From: Buchnera aphidicola (Macrosiphum gaurae)
GTDB taxonomy: Bacteria; Pseudomonadota; Gammaproteobacteria; Enterobacterales; Enterobacteriaceae
NCBI RefSeq assembly: GCF_005080965.1
Contig: NZ_CP034867.1
Location: forward strand, 579,562-643,561
Reading direction: 5' to 3'
DNA length: 64,000 nucleotides
Positions 18,965 through 31,018 of this stretch are shown in pieces. Numbering within the stretch: the stretch's first letter is position 1; each line of letters opens with the position of its first letter. The translations under genes were made by a program, and so were the position numbers. The notes under the pieces were generated by a model. That model was given only the letters and a program-made list of their open reading frames with translations. It ran no database searches and was not told where the DNA came from.

Positions 18965-21157
18965 TTAGGATTTATACAAAGATAATTCTATTTTCCTTTC
19001 GTGTAAATTAACAGAAATTACTTTAACTTGTAAAGTATCGCCAAGACAATAAATATTCTTGCTAGATCTGCCAATCAATTTAAGTTTTAAGGAATCAAAA
19101 TAATAATAGTCATCATCTAAAGAAGCTATATGAACTAACCCATCAATAAAGAATTGATTTAAACGAACAAAAAAACCAAATGAAGTCACATTAGAAATAA
19201 CACCATTTAATATATGACCAATCTTTTTATGCATAAAATCACATTTTAACCAATCAACTACATCTCTATTTGCCTCATCTGCACGTCTTTCAGTTATAGA
19301 ACAATGTGCTCCTATTTTTTTCATTTCACTTGTACTATATAAGTAAGAACCATCGAAATTATAATGACCGATAGATATGTTTTCATTTTTCACTAATAAA
19401 TATTTTATAACTCTATGTAATATCAAATCAGGATAACGTCTAATAGGTGAAGTAAAATGAACATAACTGGACAAAGATAAACCAAAATGACCACGATTAT
19501 CTGGAGAATATACAGCTTGTTTCATAGAACGTAATAACATTGTTTGAATCATTTCATATTCAGGACGGTCAGAAACATGTTTTAATAAATTTGAATAATG
19601 AGTAGATTCTGGAATATCTCCTCCTGATAATGTTAATCCTAATTCATTTAAAAATAAACGAAAACTAATAATATTATCTTTTTTTGGACGATCATGGTTC
19701 CGAAATAAAACAGGATGTTTATATTTTTCAACAAAATAAGCTGAAGCTATATTAGCTAAAATCATACATGATTCAATAAATTTATGTGCGTCATTACGAA
19801 CATTTTGATAAATATTTTCAATTCGAGAATTAGAATTTAAAATAAATTTAGGTTCTATATTTTCAAAATAAATGCCTTTTTTAGAAATACTATCTTGACT
19901 TAATATTTTTTGTAAACATGATAAATTCTCTATATCTGTTAAGACTTTTTTATATTTAGCACGAAGTAAAATATCACCATTCCAGATTTTAAAAATTTCA
20001 TCATATGTAAATCGTCCATGTGAACATATAATTGCTTCATAATGTTTATAACTAATTAATTCTCCTGTATTTGATAAACTCATTTCACATATTAAACACA
20101 AACGTTCCACATGAGGATTTAAAGAACATAAATCAGTAGAAATTTTTTCTGGAAACATAGGAACAACGAATGAAGGAAAATATATAGATGTGCCTCTTTC
20201 TAATGCTTCTTTATCTAGAGGAGTGTTAGGTTTAATATAAAAACTTACATCTGCAATAGCTACCCATAAGTTCCATCCCTCTTCTAAGTCTTCTTTTCTT
20301 TTGCAAAAAATAGCATCATCAAAGTCACGAGCATCTTCATCATCAATCGTAAAAAAAGGAAGATGTCTTAAATCTACACGATTTTTAAAATCACATTGAT
20401 TTATTTTATTACTAATTTTATATATTTGTGTTTTAATTTCTTCTGACCATAAAGAAGGAATAGAATATGTACGTAAAGCTATATCTATAGCTAAATCAGT
20501 ACCCATTTCTGTACCAAGAATTTCTACTATACATCCTTCTATTTTCCTATTTCTTGTAGGGTGTTGTTTTAACTTTACTACTACGATAGATCCCACGGAA
20601 ATATCTTGTTTAATATCTGATAAAATAAAGATCTTAAAACTAAAACGAGTATCATCTGGAACAACAAATCTAATTTTATTATTAATGTAATATCTACCAA
20701 CAATTAACACCCTATTGGGCTCTAATAATTTTAAAAATCTTGCTGAATTTCTTCTTTTTCTATGATCATTGACAATGTAAGCAAGAATGACATCGCCATG
20801 AATGCAAGATTTCATTTGTTCTGATGATAGCCAAAGATCGTCTTTTAATGTTTCTGTTCTAAGAAAACCATAACCATCTCTATGACCTATAACTTTTCCT
20901 TTAACTACTTTAAGATTTTCAGGAGAAATATAACAACGATTTTTAGTATATACAACTTGACCGTCTCGCTCCATCGCTCTTAATCTTCGACGCAAGGCTC
21001 TTTTTTCTTCTTGATTATTAATGTCAAATTTCTTTTCTAAATTTTTTTGACTTATTAGATCTTCACACTTTCTCAGACATAATAAAATATATTCTCGACT
21101 TGGAATAGGATTTTTATATTTTTTAGCTTCTCTTTTTTGGTAGGGATCTACTACCAT
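18965..21157 (-). CDS. rnr: Ribonuclease R
   Basis: Processive 3'-5' exoribonuclease able to degrade structured RNA. 730 residues against 813 in E. coli. Order: N-terminal winged-helix region (REYILLCLRKCE), two cold-shock domains (GHRDGYGFLRTE), the RNB catalytic domain with its aspartate cluster DDEDARDFDDAIFC at about residue 270 and HFTSPIRRYPDLILHR, and an S1 domain near the end (GVISNVTSFGFFVRLNQ). The protein stops soon after S1, so the basic C-terminal tail of the E. coli enzyme is gone. In E. coli rlmB follows; it is absent here. Confidence 0.96.
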   Translation of the reverse strand: MVVDPYQKREAKKYKNPIPSREYILLCLRKCEDLISQKNLEKKFDINNQEEKRALRRRLRAMERDGQVVYTKNRCYISPENLKVVKGKVIGHRDGYGFLRTETLKDDLWLSSEQMKSCIHGDVILAYIVNDHRKRRNSARFLKLLEPNRVLIVGRYYINNKIRFVVPDDTRFSFKIFILSDIKQDISVGSIVVVKLKQHPTRNRKIEGCIVEILGTEMGTDLAIDIALRTYSIPSLWSEEIKTQIYKISNKINQCDFKNRVDLRHLPFFTIDDEDARDFDDAIFCKRKEDLEEGWNLWVAIADVSFYIKPNTPLDKEALERGTSIYFPSFVVPMFPEKISTDLCSLNPHVERLCLICEMSLSNTGELISYKHYEAIICSHGRFTYDEIFKIWNGDILLRAKYKKVLTDIENLSCLQKILSQDSISKKGIYFENIEPKFILNSNSRIENIYQNVRNDAHKFIESCMILANIASAYFVEKYKHPVLFRNHDRPKKDNIISFRLFLNELGLTLSGGDIPESTHYSNLLKHVSDRPEYEMIQTMLLRSMKQAVYSPDNRGHFGLSLSSYVHFTSPIRRYPDLILHRVIKYLLVKNENISIGHYNFDGSYLYSTSEMKKIGAHCSITERRADEANRDVVDWLKCDFMHKKIGHILNGVISNVTSFGFFVRLNQFFIDGLVHIASLDDDYYYFDSLKLKLIGRSSKNIYCLGDTLQVKVISVNLHERKIELSLYKS

Positions 21158-21297
21158 ATTTACTTCTCCATGTATATTATTTTATAAAATAATTATATAT
21201 TAAAAATTTTTAATCTATTTTATTTTTTTTGATTCATTAAGAATTTAACTAAAATGAAAATTACTTTTTAATCTGTAATATTAAAGACTTTTATCTT

Positions 21298-22608
<1,311 letters not shown>

Positions 22609-22642
22609 TTATTGGACTTTTTTACTATGATATTTAAAATTA

Positions 22643-23578
22643 TTAATTTTTAATATTGATCATTTTATTCATGTATTGAAAAAATTCACTATCTGAATTA
22701 ATTAATATAATATTTTGATTATTTTTAAAACTATTTTCATAGGCACGTAAACTACGAATAAAAAAATAAAAATCTGGTTCTTCACTAAAATTTTCTGCAA
22801 ATAACTTCGTTACTTCAGCTTCTCCTTGACCTTTAATTATCAACGCTGATTTTTGTGCCTCTGATAATATTATAGATACTTTATAATCTGCTGTTGCACG
22901 TAATTTTTCAGCATTTTCTTGTCCCTGAGAACGTTGACTTCTAGCTACAGCTTCTCTTTCAGCTCTCATTCGATTATATATAGCATCAGAGACTTCGACA
23001 GGTAAATTAATTTGTTTAATACGCACATCTACTACATGAATTCCTAATGCATTCATACTATTGACATTGATTAAAGAATTTTTTTCTAAATTAACACTTC
23101 CTTTATTTAAAGAATTTAAAACATCAGTTGTTAATCTTCCTCTTGAATCAGTAACAATTTCCCTGACATTAAGACGACCTATTTCAGAACGTAATCGATC
23201 ACTAAATTTTCTTTTTAATAATACTTCTGCCTGAAAAATATCTCCTCCTCCAGTTGCAAGATAATAACGACTAAAATCATTAATACGCCATTTTATATAA
23301 GAGTCAACAATAAGGTCTTTTTTTTCCTTTGTAACAAAACGATCTGCTTGATTATCCATAGTATGAATTCGTGCATCTAACATTTTAACGGTTTCTAGAA
23401 ATGGTAATTTAAAATGTAATCCAGGATTATATACTACTGTTTTTTGTTCATTGTTACGTAAAACTTTTCCAAATTGTAAAACAATACCACATTCTCCTTC
23501 TTTAACAATAAAAAAAGAAGAAGATAATAAAAGAACAAAAATACTTGATAGAAAAATAAAAACTTTGTTCATATTCAT
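22643..23578 (-). CDS. hflC: FtsH protease modulator HflC
   Basis: SPFH-family membrane protein that forms the HflKC cage around FtsH. 311 residues against 334. One N-terminal membrane span (about residues 5-24) precedes the SPFH domain (VKEGECGIVLQFGKVLR, NPGLHFKLPF, DARIHTMD), then a long helical region (RMRAEREAVARSQRSQGQEN). Its ATG overlaps the hflK stop codon (ATGA), so the two are translationally coupled. The C-terminal tail is shorter than in E. coli. Confidence 0.95.
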   Translation of the reverse strand: MNMNKVFIFLSSIFVLLLSSSFFIVKEGECGIVLQFGKVLRNNEQKTVVYNPGLHFKLPFLETVKMLDARIHTMDNQADRFVTKEKKDLIVDSYIKWRINDFSRYYLATGGGDIFQAEVLLKRKFSDRLRSEIGRLNVREIVTDSRGRLTTDVLNSLNKGSVNLEKNSLINVNSMNALGIHVVDVRIKQINLPVEVSDAIYNRMRAEREAVARSQRSQGQENAEKLRATADYKVSIILSEAQKSALIIKGQGEAEVTKLFAENFSEEPDFYFFIRSLRAYENSFKNNQNIILINSDSEFFQYMNKMINIKN

Positions 23579-24795
23579 TCTCTTTCTATGTTTTTAAGAT
23601 CATTTCGAATCGAATCAATACGACGTTGTTCTAAAATGTTATTAGGAGATGATGAAGAAAAATAATTAATATTTTTTTCTTGATTGTTAAGGGGAGCATT
23701 ATTTTTATTAGACTTAATATTCTTTTTGAAATTTTCATTAAGTGATTTTTTTTTAGAAAAAAAATGATCTAAAGATAAAAAAAATACTGAATTATTTTTC
23801 TTATCAATGAATATTTTTTTATTTTTGCTTAATAATCTTTCCATAGATTCTATGTAAAGACGTTTTAAAGTTATTTTTTTAGCTATTCTATATTGAGGTA
23901 AAATTTTAGAAAAACGAGCAACTTCTCCTTGAGCTTCTAAAATTATGCGTGAAGAATATGCTCGAGCTTCTTCTATGATTCTTTGTGCTTTACCATTAGC
24001 TTTCGGCTGTACTTCATTTGAATAAGCTTCGGCCTCACGCACATATTGTTCACGATTTTCACGTGCAGCAATCGCATCATCAAAAGCAGCTTTCACTTCT
24101 TCAGGAGGCCGAGCTGTTTGAAAATTAACATCTAATATTGTAATACCCATTTTATATGGTCTAATTGTTTCTTCAATTTCTTTTTGAGTATCACTTCGAA
24201 CTAAAGTTCGGCCTTCTGTCAACACTCGATCCATAGTGGAATGCCCAATAACGCCTCTAAGTGCGCTATCTGTTGCTTGACGTAAACTGTCATCTGGATA
24301 ACATACAGAAAAAAGATAATCAGCAGGATTAGTTATTTTATATTGTACGTTCATCTCGACGCGTACTACATTTTCATCTGAAGTCAGCATCATACCTGAA
24401 GTCGCTAATTCACGTACTGTCTCAACATTAACAGCTTTAACTTCATTAATAAAAATAGGTCTCCAATTTAATCCTGGCTGAACTAAATGACTGAATTTAC
24501 CAAAACTCGTAACCACACCACGCTCAGCTTCTTTAATAGTATAAAACCCACTAACACCCCAAATAAAAAAACTTATAAATATTATTATTGGAAAAGGATG
24601 AATTACTTTTTTCGATGAACCTGAAGAATTAGTTTTTTTAGTAATAATATTTCTCAGACCGTATAAAAAATTTTTTACATCGGACACAGTCGTTTTTTTT
24701 TCATGTGTATTATCTGAACCATTTTGATTATTACTGTTATTGTTCCCCCATGGATCAAATTCTGGTTTATTATCATTTGGTTTGTTCCAAACCAT
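23575..24795 (-). CDS. hflK: FtsH protease modulator HflK
   Basis: Partner of HflC. From the ATG at 24795 (MVWNKPNDNKPEFDPWG, like E. coli MAWNQPGNN..DPWG) it has 406 residues, E. coli 419. Order: Asn-rich hydrophilic cytoplasmic tail, membrane span at about 70-88 (IIIFISFFIWGVSGF), SPFH domain (FGKFSHLVQPGLNWRPIF, MMLTSDENVVRVEM, DDSLRQATDSALRGVIG), and helices (AIAARENREQYVREAEAY). The C-terminal 80 residues are low-complexity, as in E. coli. hflX and hfq, which lie between hflK and miaA in E. coli, are absent. Confidence 0.95.
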   Translation of the reverse strand: MVWNKPNDNKPEFDPWGNNNSNNQNGSDNTHEKKTTVSDVKNFLYGLRNIITKKTNSSGSSKKVIHPFPIIIFISFFIWGVSGFYTIKEAERGVVTSFGKFSHLVQPGLNWRPIFINEVKAVNVETVRELATSGMMLTSDENVVRVEMNVQYKITNPADYLFSVCYPDDSLRQATDSALRGVIGHSTMDRVLTEGRTLVRSDTQKEIEETIRPYKMGITILDVNFQTARPPEEVKAAFDDAIAARENREQYVREAEAYSNEVQPKANGKAQRIIEEARAYSSRIILEAQGEVARFSKILPQYRIAKKITLKRLYIESMERLLSKNKKIFIDKKNNSVFFLSLDHFFSKKKSLNENFKKNIKSNKNNAPLNNQEKNINYFSSSSPNNILEQRRIDSIRNDLKNIERE

Positions 24796-24956
24796 ATTAT
24801 GCCTCATTTATTGTTTTTTTTGCTAAAATAAATTTTGAAAAAATTATTTAAGAGATTATGTTTTTTAATAAGAAAATTTTATTGAAAAGAGTAAATCTTT
24901 TATCCCGTAATAATAAAACATAACTTTTATAAAAATTGTTAAAATTATATAGATAA

Positions 24957-25907
24957 TTATTTTTTTTTAAGAATATTTAATATATTTTGAACTAAAATAT
25001 CAGGAATAGGGTGATATAATATTTTATTGAGATTTTTCCATTTTTTTAACCACGTTAATTGATGTTTAGCAAGTTTTCTCGTAGCATATATTATTTTATT
25101 AAACATTTCCTGATAACTGTTTTTATATTCAAGATATTCCCACATTTGACGATATCCGATAGATCGAATAGATGGTAAATTTATATGTAAATCTCCTCTT
25201 AAAAAAAGAATTTCTACTTCTTTTTGAAAACCTAAAATTAACATTTTTTTTACGCGACGTTCAATTTTATTATTCAACCATTCTTTATCTGGAGGCATAA
25301 TTGCAAATTGAAAAATATTATATGGTAATTGATAGTTATTATGTTCTTTTAGTTCTGTTAAACTTTTCCCGGATAGATAAAAAACTTCCAAAGCTCTTAG
25401 CAATCTTTGGAAATCATTTTTATGAATTCGACTAGCAGAAATAGGATCTATTAATTCTAATTTCTTATGTAGAAAATTTTTGTCATGACTATTTTGTAAT
25501 AAAAATTCGCGAATTTTAATATTAGATGGTGGTAAAATAGATAATCCATGCAGTAATGTATTATAATAAAACATCGTCCCGCCAACAAGACAAGGTATTT
25601 TGCCTAATTTAATAATATCGTCAATTTCTTTTAAAACGTCTTTTTGAAATTCTGCAGCTGAATACTGTTCAATTGGATCTTTAATATTTAATAAACGATG
25701 AGGATGACTAGATAAATCAGAAAAATTTGGTTTATCTGTTCCAATATCCATTCCACGATAAATTAATGTAGAATCTACACTGATCAATTCTATTGGCAAG
25801 TACTTTCTAAGATAAATAGCAAGGTGACTTTTTCCACATGCTGTAGGTCCCATTAAAAAAATAACAATGGGTTTTTTTTTATAAATATTTATATTTTTAA
25901 CATACAT
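24957..25907 (-). CDS. miaA: tRNA dimethylallyltransferase
   Basis: Adds a dimethylallyl group to A37 of tRNAs reading U-starting codons. 316 residues, the E. coli length. P-loop GPTACGKSHLA at residues 19-29, then DSTLIYRGMDIGTDKP, LVGGTMFYYNTLLHGL, RRVKKMLILGFQKEV, RSIGYRQMWEYLE, and TRKLAKHQLTWLKKW. The 5' end overlaps the end of mutL by 19 bases, keeping the E. coli mutL-miaA order. Confidence 0.96.
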   Translation of the reverse strand: MYVKNINIYKKKPIVIFLMGPTACGKSHLAIYLRKYLPIELISVDSTLIYRGMDIGTDKPNFSDLSSHPHRLLNIKDPIEQYSAAEFQKDVLKEIDDIIKLGKIPCLVGGTMFYYNTLLHGLSILPPSNIKIREFLLQNSHDKNFLHKKLELIDPISASRIHKNDFQRLLRALEVFYLSGKSLTELKEHNNYQLPYNIFQFAIMPPDKEWLNNKIERRVKKMLILGFQKEVEILFLRGDLHINLPSIRSIGYRQMWEYLEYKNSYQEMFNKIIYATRKLAKHQLTWLKKWKNLNKILYHPIPDILVQNILNILKKK

Positions 25908-27640
25908 AATGCTCTATTAATATTTATTTTTTGTAACAATTTTGGTGGAGGATTTATTAACAATAAAGGACAAAAATATTCCATTTCTAACAGCACTGCA
26001 ATTCCATTAGAACGAGTCCAATTTTTTGATTCTATAAAAACATTAATATAAAACCAATTTATTATTTCTGAAATTAAGACTTGTTTTTTAAAAAATAAAA
26101 ATGCAAAAAAATCTGATATTATCAGATAAATATTCCGTTTTTTTAAAAAAATAGGAATAGAAGATAAAATAACATATTTTTTTTCAAAAATTAAATGAAA
26201 TCCAATTTTTAATAAAATTTCTTTGTTGTGAAGTAGTATTAAATGTTCTTGAGATGTGATATTAACTTTAATATTGCTTAAAAAACATTGCAGTGTAGAT
26301 TTTTGTTTAATATCATTCTGCAATTTTTCTCTTCTAACTATTGCTTTAGCTAAGGGGAAAGAAATTAATGAAAAATTATTTCTATTATAAATTAAACCAT
26401 AGTATTTATGTGTAATTATTAATAACTTTCCAATAGAGCACTGATATTTTCCTGACGAAATATTTAAAATGCGATGATTATATTTTTTTTCTGAATTAAA
26501 ACTTCCAGAAAAATTTTTTCTCAAAAAAAATAAAGGCATTAATGTAAAAAAAATAAAGTGTAAGGAATCTAAATTGGATTGTTTTTGTTGATAAGCATTA
26601 TTTTGTTTTTCGCAAAAATTATTGTTTAAAAAATATTGTTTTTTATATTTTTTTAAATGATACAAAAGAGTTTGATAAATAAATGTATAAACTACATTAG
26701 GTTTATGAAATTTTATTTCACTTTTAGAAGGATGGATATTAACATCAATATCACTAGGTGAAATATTTAAATATAAAATAAATGACAGATCTATTTTTAC
26801 TGATATTTTATAGTAAGCAGAACGAACTGCATTCATGAAAATATTATTATAAACATATCGATTATTAATATAACAATACTGAATTTTTTTTAATTTTTTA
26901 TAATTGTATGGATTTGCTATCCATCCAAAAAGATGCAGATTATATTTTTTTTCTGTTATTTCTATAAATTGATTTATATCAACTATATTTAGTATATCTT
27001 TTAATCGGTTGATTTTATTTTTTTTATGATTTATTGAATTATATTGTACAATTAATCTGTTGTTATGTTTAAGAGAAAAATTTATATGAAAATAAGATAA
27101 AGCTATTTTTTTTACTATTTCTAAAATCTTTATAAATTCTAATTTTTTATTTTTTAAGAATTTAAGACGAACTGGCATATTATAAAATAAACTTTCCACT
27201 AAAACAGTAGTTCCTTGAGGATGAGCTATTGGTTGAACAGCAATATGATTACTAGAAAATCCTTCTAAGTATATTTTCCAAGCAATATCATGCAATTGAT
27301 TAGAAGAAATCAGAGTTAATCTTGAAACGGCTCTAATACTAGCTAAAGCTTCTCCTCGAAATCCAAATGTAGTAAGTTTATCTAAATCTGATAATGAATT
27401 AATTTTACTAGTAGCATGATGACATACTGCAAGTAATAATTCTTTTTTATGAATACCACAACCGTCATCGTTTAACATAATAGATTGAAATCCACTTTTT
27501 TCTATTACAATATTAATATTTTTTGCACCAGCATCTATGCTGTTCTCTATAATTTCTTTAACGACTGAAGCCGGACGTTCAATAATTTCTCCAGCAGAAA
27601 TTTGACTTGATAAATCAGATGGTAATATACGAATAGGCAT
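25889..27640 (-). CDS. mutL: DNA mismatch repair protein MutL
   Basis: GHKL ATPase that links mismatch recognition to strand removal. From the ATG at 27640 (MPIRILPSDLSSQISAG) it has 583 residues; E. coli 615. N-terminal ATPase: ERPASVVKEIIENSIDAGA, DDGCGIHKKEL, TSKI, TFGFRGEALASI. Transducer region: RYVYNN, DVNIHPSKSEIKFH. The C-terminal dimerisation domain is present but much diverged and the linker is poor in recognisable sequence. Seven more codons are open upstream (27661). MutY and SbcB in this window belong to the same repair theme. Confidence 0.93.
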   Translation of the reverse strand: MPIRILPSDLSSQISAGEIIERPASVVKEIIENSIDAGAKNINIVIEKSGFQSIMLNDDGCGIHKKELLLAVCHHATSKINSLSDLDKLTTFGFRGEALASIRAVSRLTLISSNQLHDIAWKIYLEGFSSNHIAVQPIAHPQGTTVLVESLFYNMPVRLKFLKNKKLEFIKILEIVKKIALSYFHINFSLKHNNRLIVQYNSINHKKNKINRLKDILNIVDINQFIEITEKKYNLHLFGWIANPYNYKKLKKIQYCYINNRYVYNNIFMNAVRSAYYKISVKIDLSFILYLNISPSDIDVNIHPSKSEIKFHKPNVVYTFIYQTLLYHLKKYKKQYFLNNNFCEKQNNAYQQKQSNLDSLHFIFFTLMPLFFLRKNFSGSFNSEKKYNHRILNISSGKYQCSIGKLLIITHKYYGLIYNRNNFSLISFPLAKAIVRREKLQNDIKQKSTLQCFLSNIKVNITSQEHLILLHNKEILLKIGFHLIFEKKYVILSSIPIFLKKRNIYLIISDFFAFLFFKKQVLISEIINWFYINVFIESKNWTRSNGIAVLLEMEYFCPLLLINPPPKLLQKININRALCMLKI

Positions 27641-27738
27641 TACCTTATTCTCTAAATGCATTTACAATATTATTAATGAAAAATAAAATAATAGTATTTT
27701 AAATTAAAAAATAAAATCTTTTTATGATATATTATAAT

Positions 27739-28896
27739 CTATTTAATTGTCTGCACAATTGTATTATATTCTGAAATAATAAAATCTATTACATTACTAT
27801 TTTCACATAAATTACAAATCTTGATTAAAGTATTTTTTAAACCTTGTTTTTTTATTAAAGACGAAATGTATATTGATTCTAGATCATTTGGATTATTATA
27901 ATGCAATGCTGCCGCAATACCTTTAATTAAATTAGAAAAAGGCAAGTGATATTTAATGGTTCCTAAAAGAGGTTTTATTAGACGTTCTTCTTTTCTTAGT
28001 TTCTGAACTGGATTCCTTGCTATACGTTCAAGTCTGTCTGATAAAAAAGGATTTTCAAAACGCGAGAAAATTTTATCAATATAAGCTAAGTGATCATTTT
28101 TTTTAAAATTATATTTTTTTATCAATACTGATCCACTCTCTTCCATAGCACACCTTACAATAACACGTATTTTTTTATCCGAGATAGCTTCTTGCATTGT
28201 TTTATGTTTTTTTATTAAACCCAAATAAGACGCTATAGCATGTCCTGTGTTTAATGTAAATAATTTTCTTTCTATAAAAGCATCTAAATTATTACTCATT
28301 TTCATATCAACTATTTTGGGTAATGTGCCTTTAAATTGTGTAATGTTAACAATCCATTCTTTAAAATCTTCAACGATCAAAAATAAACAATCTTTTTTAT
28401 CAACTGAAGGTATGATTGTATCAATACTACAATCTATAAAACCAATATATTTATTTAAATAATCGTGATATTTTATAGGTAATTTTTCAAGAACTACTTT
28501 TTTTAAAAAAGAACTAGCTTTAATTTTATTTTCACAAGCAATAATGTTAAGTGTTTTTATGGATCTATTTTTAATCTTTAATATTATCCCAGAAACAATA
28601 ATGAGAGCAATTTTATCTAACGTATTAGGACCAACTGCAGTTGTAATTAAATCAACTGAAGCAACGATTTTAATAATATCTGGATTGTTAGCATTTATAG
28701 CAGTTATATCTTTAATATTAAAAATATTTTTTTCATTGGTTCCTATTATTTTAATAGAATATTCTTTATTATGATTGATGTTGTCAACTATATCTTGATT
28801 AACATCAGAAAAAATAACATTAAAACCGGACTCTGATAATGTTTTTCCAATAAAACCACGCCCAATGTTTCCAGCTCCAAAATGTAGTGCTTTCAT
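27739..28896 (-). CDS. mtlD: Mannitol-1-phosphate 5-dehydrogenase
   Basis: Oxidises mannitol 1-phosphate to fructose 6-phosphate with NAD. From the ATG at 28896 (MKALHFGAGNIGRGFIG) it has 385 residues, close to E. coli MtlD (382). The Rossmann GAGNIGRG is at residues 7-14, and the catalytic segment KLFTLNTGHAIASYLG is in the middle. It follows mtlA closely, as in E. coli, but the regulator mtlR is absent, so expression is probably constitutive (inference). Confidence 0.96.
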   Translation of the reverse strand: MKALHFGAGNIGRGFIGKTLSESGFNVIFSDVNQDIVDNINHNKEYSIKIIGTNEKNIFNIKDITAINANNPDIIKIVASVDLITTAVGPNTLDKIALIIVSGIILKIKNRSIKTLNIIACENKIKASSFLKKVVLEKLPIKYHDYLNKYIGFIDCSIDTIIPSVDKKDCLFLIVEDFKEWIVNITQFKGTLPKIVDMKMSNNLDAFIERKLFTLNTGHAIASYLGLIKKHKTMQEAISDKKIRVIVRCAMEESGSVLIKKYNFKKNDHLAYIDKIFSRFENPFLSDRLERIARNPVQKLRKEERLIKPLLGTIKYHLPFSNLIKGIAAALHYNNPNDLESIYISSLIKKQGLKNTLIKICNLCENSNVIDFIISEYNTIVQTIK

Positions 28897-28938
28897 ACGC
28901 AAGTCCAATGAAATTATATATTTAGAATTAATAGTAAA

Positions 28939-30840
28939 CTAAATTTTTTCAACAGTTAAAAGTGATAATGCTTCTTTTACACTAGTAGTGTTAGATAATT
29001 TTTTAATTGTATCTTTATTGTCTAACGCATTAGTGATATTACTTACTACCATAATATGTTCATTATTTTTAGCTGCAATTCCAATTACAAGATAGGCAAT
29101 ATCGTCTACATCTTCTCCAAAATGAACACCATGAGGAAATTGACAAAAAATTATGCCGGTCTTTAAAACGGAATCTTTTGATTCAATAGTTCCATGCGGT
29201 AATGCTATTGATTCCCCTAGCCAAGTGGAAGCAATTTTTTCTCTTGCTAACATTGAATTAATATAATCAGACTTGACATAACCTTGTTTGACTAGGTTTT
29301 TCCCAACAATATTAATTGCTTCTTCTTTGTTATTTGCATATTGATTAAGAATAATATTTTTTTCACTTAACTGAAATAAATTATGTGATTTTTGTTTATT
29401 ATCTATATTTTCAGAATTAATATAAATATTATCTGAATTAATGATACTGTCTTTTAATTTTTCAACTAAATTATCATAAAAATTATTATTAAGAAAGTTT
29501 TTTAAAGATATATGCTGAGCATATGGAGCATAATTTTTAGCTCGCTCGGTTAAATTTTGATGTGTAATAATTAAATCTGCATTTTTACTTGATAATACAT
29601 TAATTGCCATATTTAAAACAGAAATATGATTTAAATTAGCATTTTTTATTTTTTTTCGAAGAATACTTGCACCCATTGCACTAGATCCCATTCCCGCATC
29701 ACAGGCAACGATAATTGTATTAATATCACTAAGACTAGAAGTTTTAGAACTATCTTTTGATATTCTTAAATTTAAATTATTTTCACATGTGTTCTCAATG
29801 TTTTTATTATTTTTTTTGATTGTATAAAAATGATATTTTAAAAACATAGAAGCAGTTATAAATGAAATGATAAAAGAACAAAAAATAGAAATGATATTAG
29901 CAAAATAAAGGCCTTTAGGTGTCATAGCTAAAATAGATAAAATAGAGCCTGGTGATGCTGCTGAAATTAAACCCCCATGCAATGAAACAAGCATAAAAAT
30001 ACCACTCATACCACCTAAAATAAGAGAAATAATTAATTTTGGTTTAATTAGAATATAAGGAAAGTAAATCTCATGAACACCTCCTAAAAATTCAATGACT
30101 GCTGCTCCTCCAGAAGATTTAGAAAGCTCGCCTTTTCCGAAAAAAAACCATGCTATTAACACACCTAGTCCTGGACCTGGATTAGATTCAATTAAAAAAA
30201 ATATAGAGCTATTTTTATCTAATGCGTCTTGAATGCCTAAAGGAGAAAAAACGCCGTGATTAATAACATTATTTAAAAAAAATATTTTAGCTGGTTCTAT
30301 AATTATAGAAGTCAGAGGTAATAAGTTGTATGATACGATAACTTTTATTAATTCACTTAAAAAAAGAGAAATCCATTCGATAAACGGACCGATTGTAAAA
30401 AATGAAATTATTGCTAAAAACATTCCGAATATAGCAAGAGAGAAATTATTTACTAACATTTCAAAACCATTTTTTACTTTATTTTCTACCTTTTTATCAA
30501 AATATTTTATAGCCCAACCACCTAAAGGTCCTACAATCATTCCACCTAATAACATTGGTATATTGGTACTAGCAATCACTCCTATAGTAGTTATACTTCC
30601 AACTAAGCCTCCTCTAGAATTAGCAACTAAACTACCTCCGGTATATCCAATTAGAATGGGTACAAGATAAAAAATAATTGGTGATATTAATTGTTCCAAA
30701 GTTTTATTAGGTTGCCATCCTAATGGCATAAATAAAGCATTCATCATTCCCCATGCGATAAAAATACTTATATTAGGCATTATCATATTACTTAAAAATC
30801 GACCAAAATTCTGTATTTTTAATTTAATTAATATCAACAT
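28939..30840 (-). CDS. mtlA: Mannitol-specific PTS enzyme IICBA
   Basis: Imports mannitol and phosphorylates it on entry. About 633 residues, near E. coli (637), with all three domains fused. IIC membrane domain (residues 1-340) includes [27 protein letters not shown], the [10 protein letters not shown] motif and [16 protein letters not shown] carries the phosphocysteine in [17 protein letters not shown] carries the phosphohistidine in [12 protein letters not shown] start three codons further upstream (30849) is possible. Phloem and aphid haemolymph contain mannitol, so this is probably a main carbon entry; TmaR at 14.9 kb would act on the same PTS. Confidence 0.96.
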   Translation of the reverse strand: MLILIKLKIQNFGRFLSNMIMPNISIFIAWGMMNALFMPLGWQPNKTLEQLISPIIFYLVPILIGYTGGSLVANSRGGLVGSITTIGVIASTNIPMLLGGMIVGPLGGWAIKYFDKKVENKVKNGFEMLVNNFSLAIFGMFLAIISFFTIGPFIEWISLFLSELIKVIVSYNLLPLTSIIIEPAKIFFLNNVINHGVFSPLGIQDALDKNSSIFFLIESNPGPGLGVLIAWFFFGKGELSKSSGGAAVIEFLGGVHEIYFPYILIKPKLIISLILGGMSGIFMLVSLHGGLISAASPGSILSILAMTPKGLYFANIISIFCSFIISFITASMFLKYHFYTIKKNNKNIENTCENNLNLRISKDSSKTSSLSDINTIIVACDAGMGSSAMGASILRKKIKNANLNHISVLNMAINVLSSKNADLIITHQNLTERAKNYAPYAQHISLKNFLNNNFYDNLVEKLKDSIINSDNIYINSENIDNKQKSHNLFQLSEKNIILNQYANNKEEAINIVGKNLVKQGYVKSDYINSMLAREKIASTWLGESIALPHGTIESKDSVLKTGIIFCQFPHGVHFGEDVDDIAYLVIGIAAKNNEHIMVVSNITNALDNKDTIKKLSNTTSVKEALSLLTVEKI

Positions 30841-31018
30841 AATAATCACTCATATTCTTACAAAAACTAATATTTTAAAAGTCATTTGAAATTAAAGCGT
30901 TAACCATTAAATTGCTGATTTGATTATCTGAAAATAAGCATTTAACTCTAATATATAAAATATTTAAAAGAAAACTTTAATATACTTTTTAATTTATAGA
31001 TTTTTTTAAAATAACATC

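Noticed and set aside
30326-30670. 114-codon open frame antisense to mtlA
   Set aside because: Shadow of the hydrophobic mtlA coding strand; no homology.
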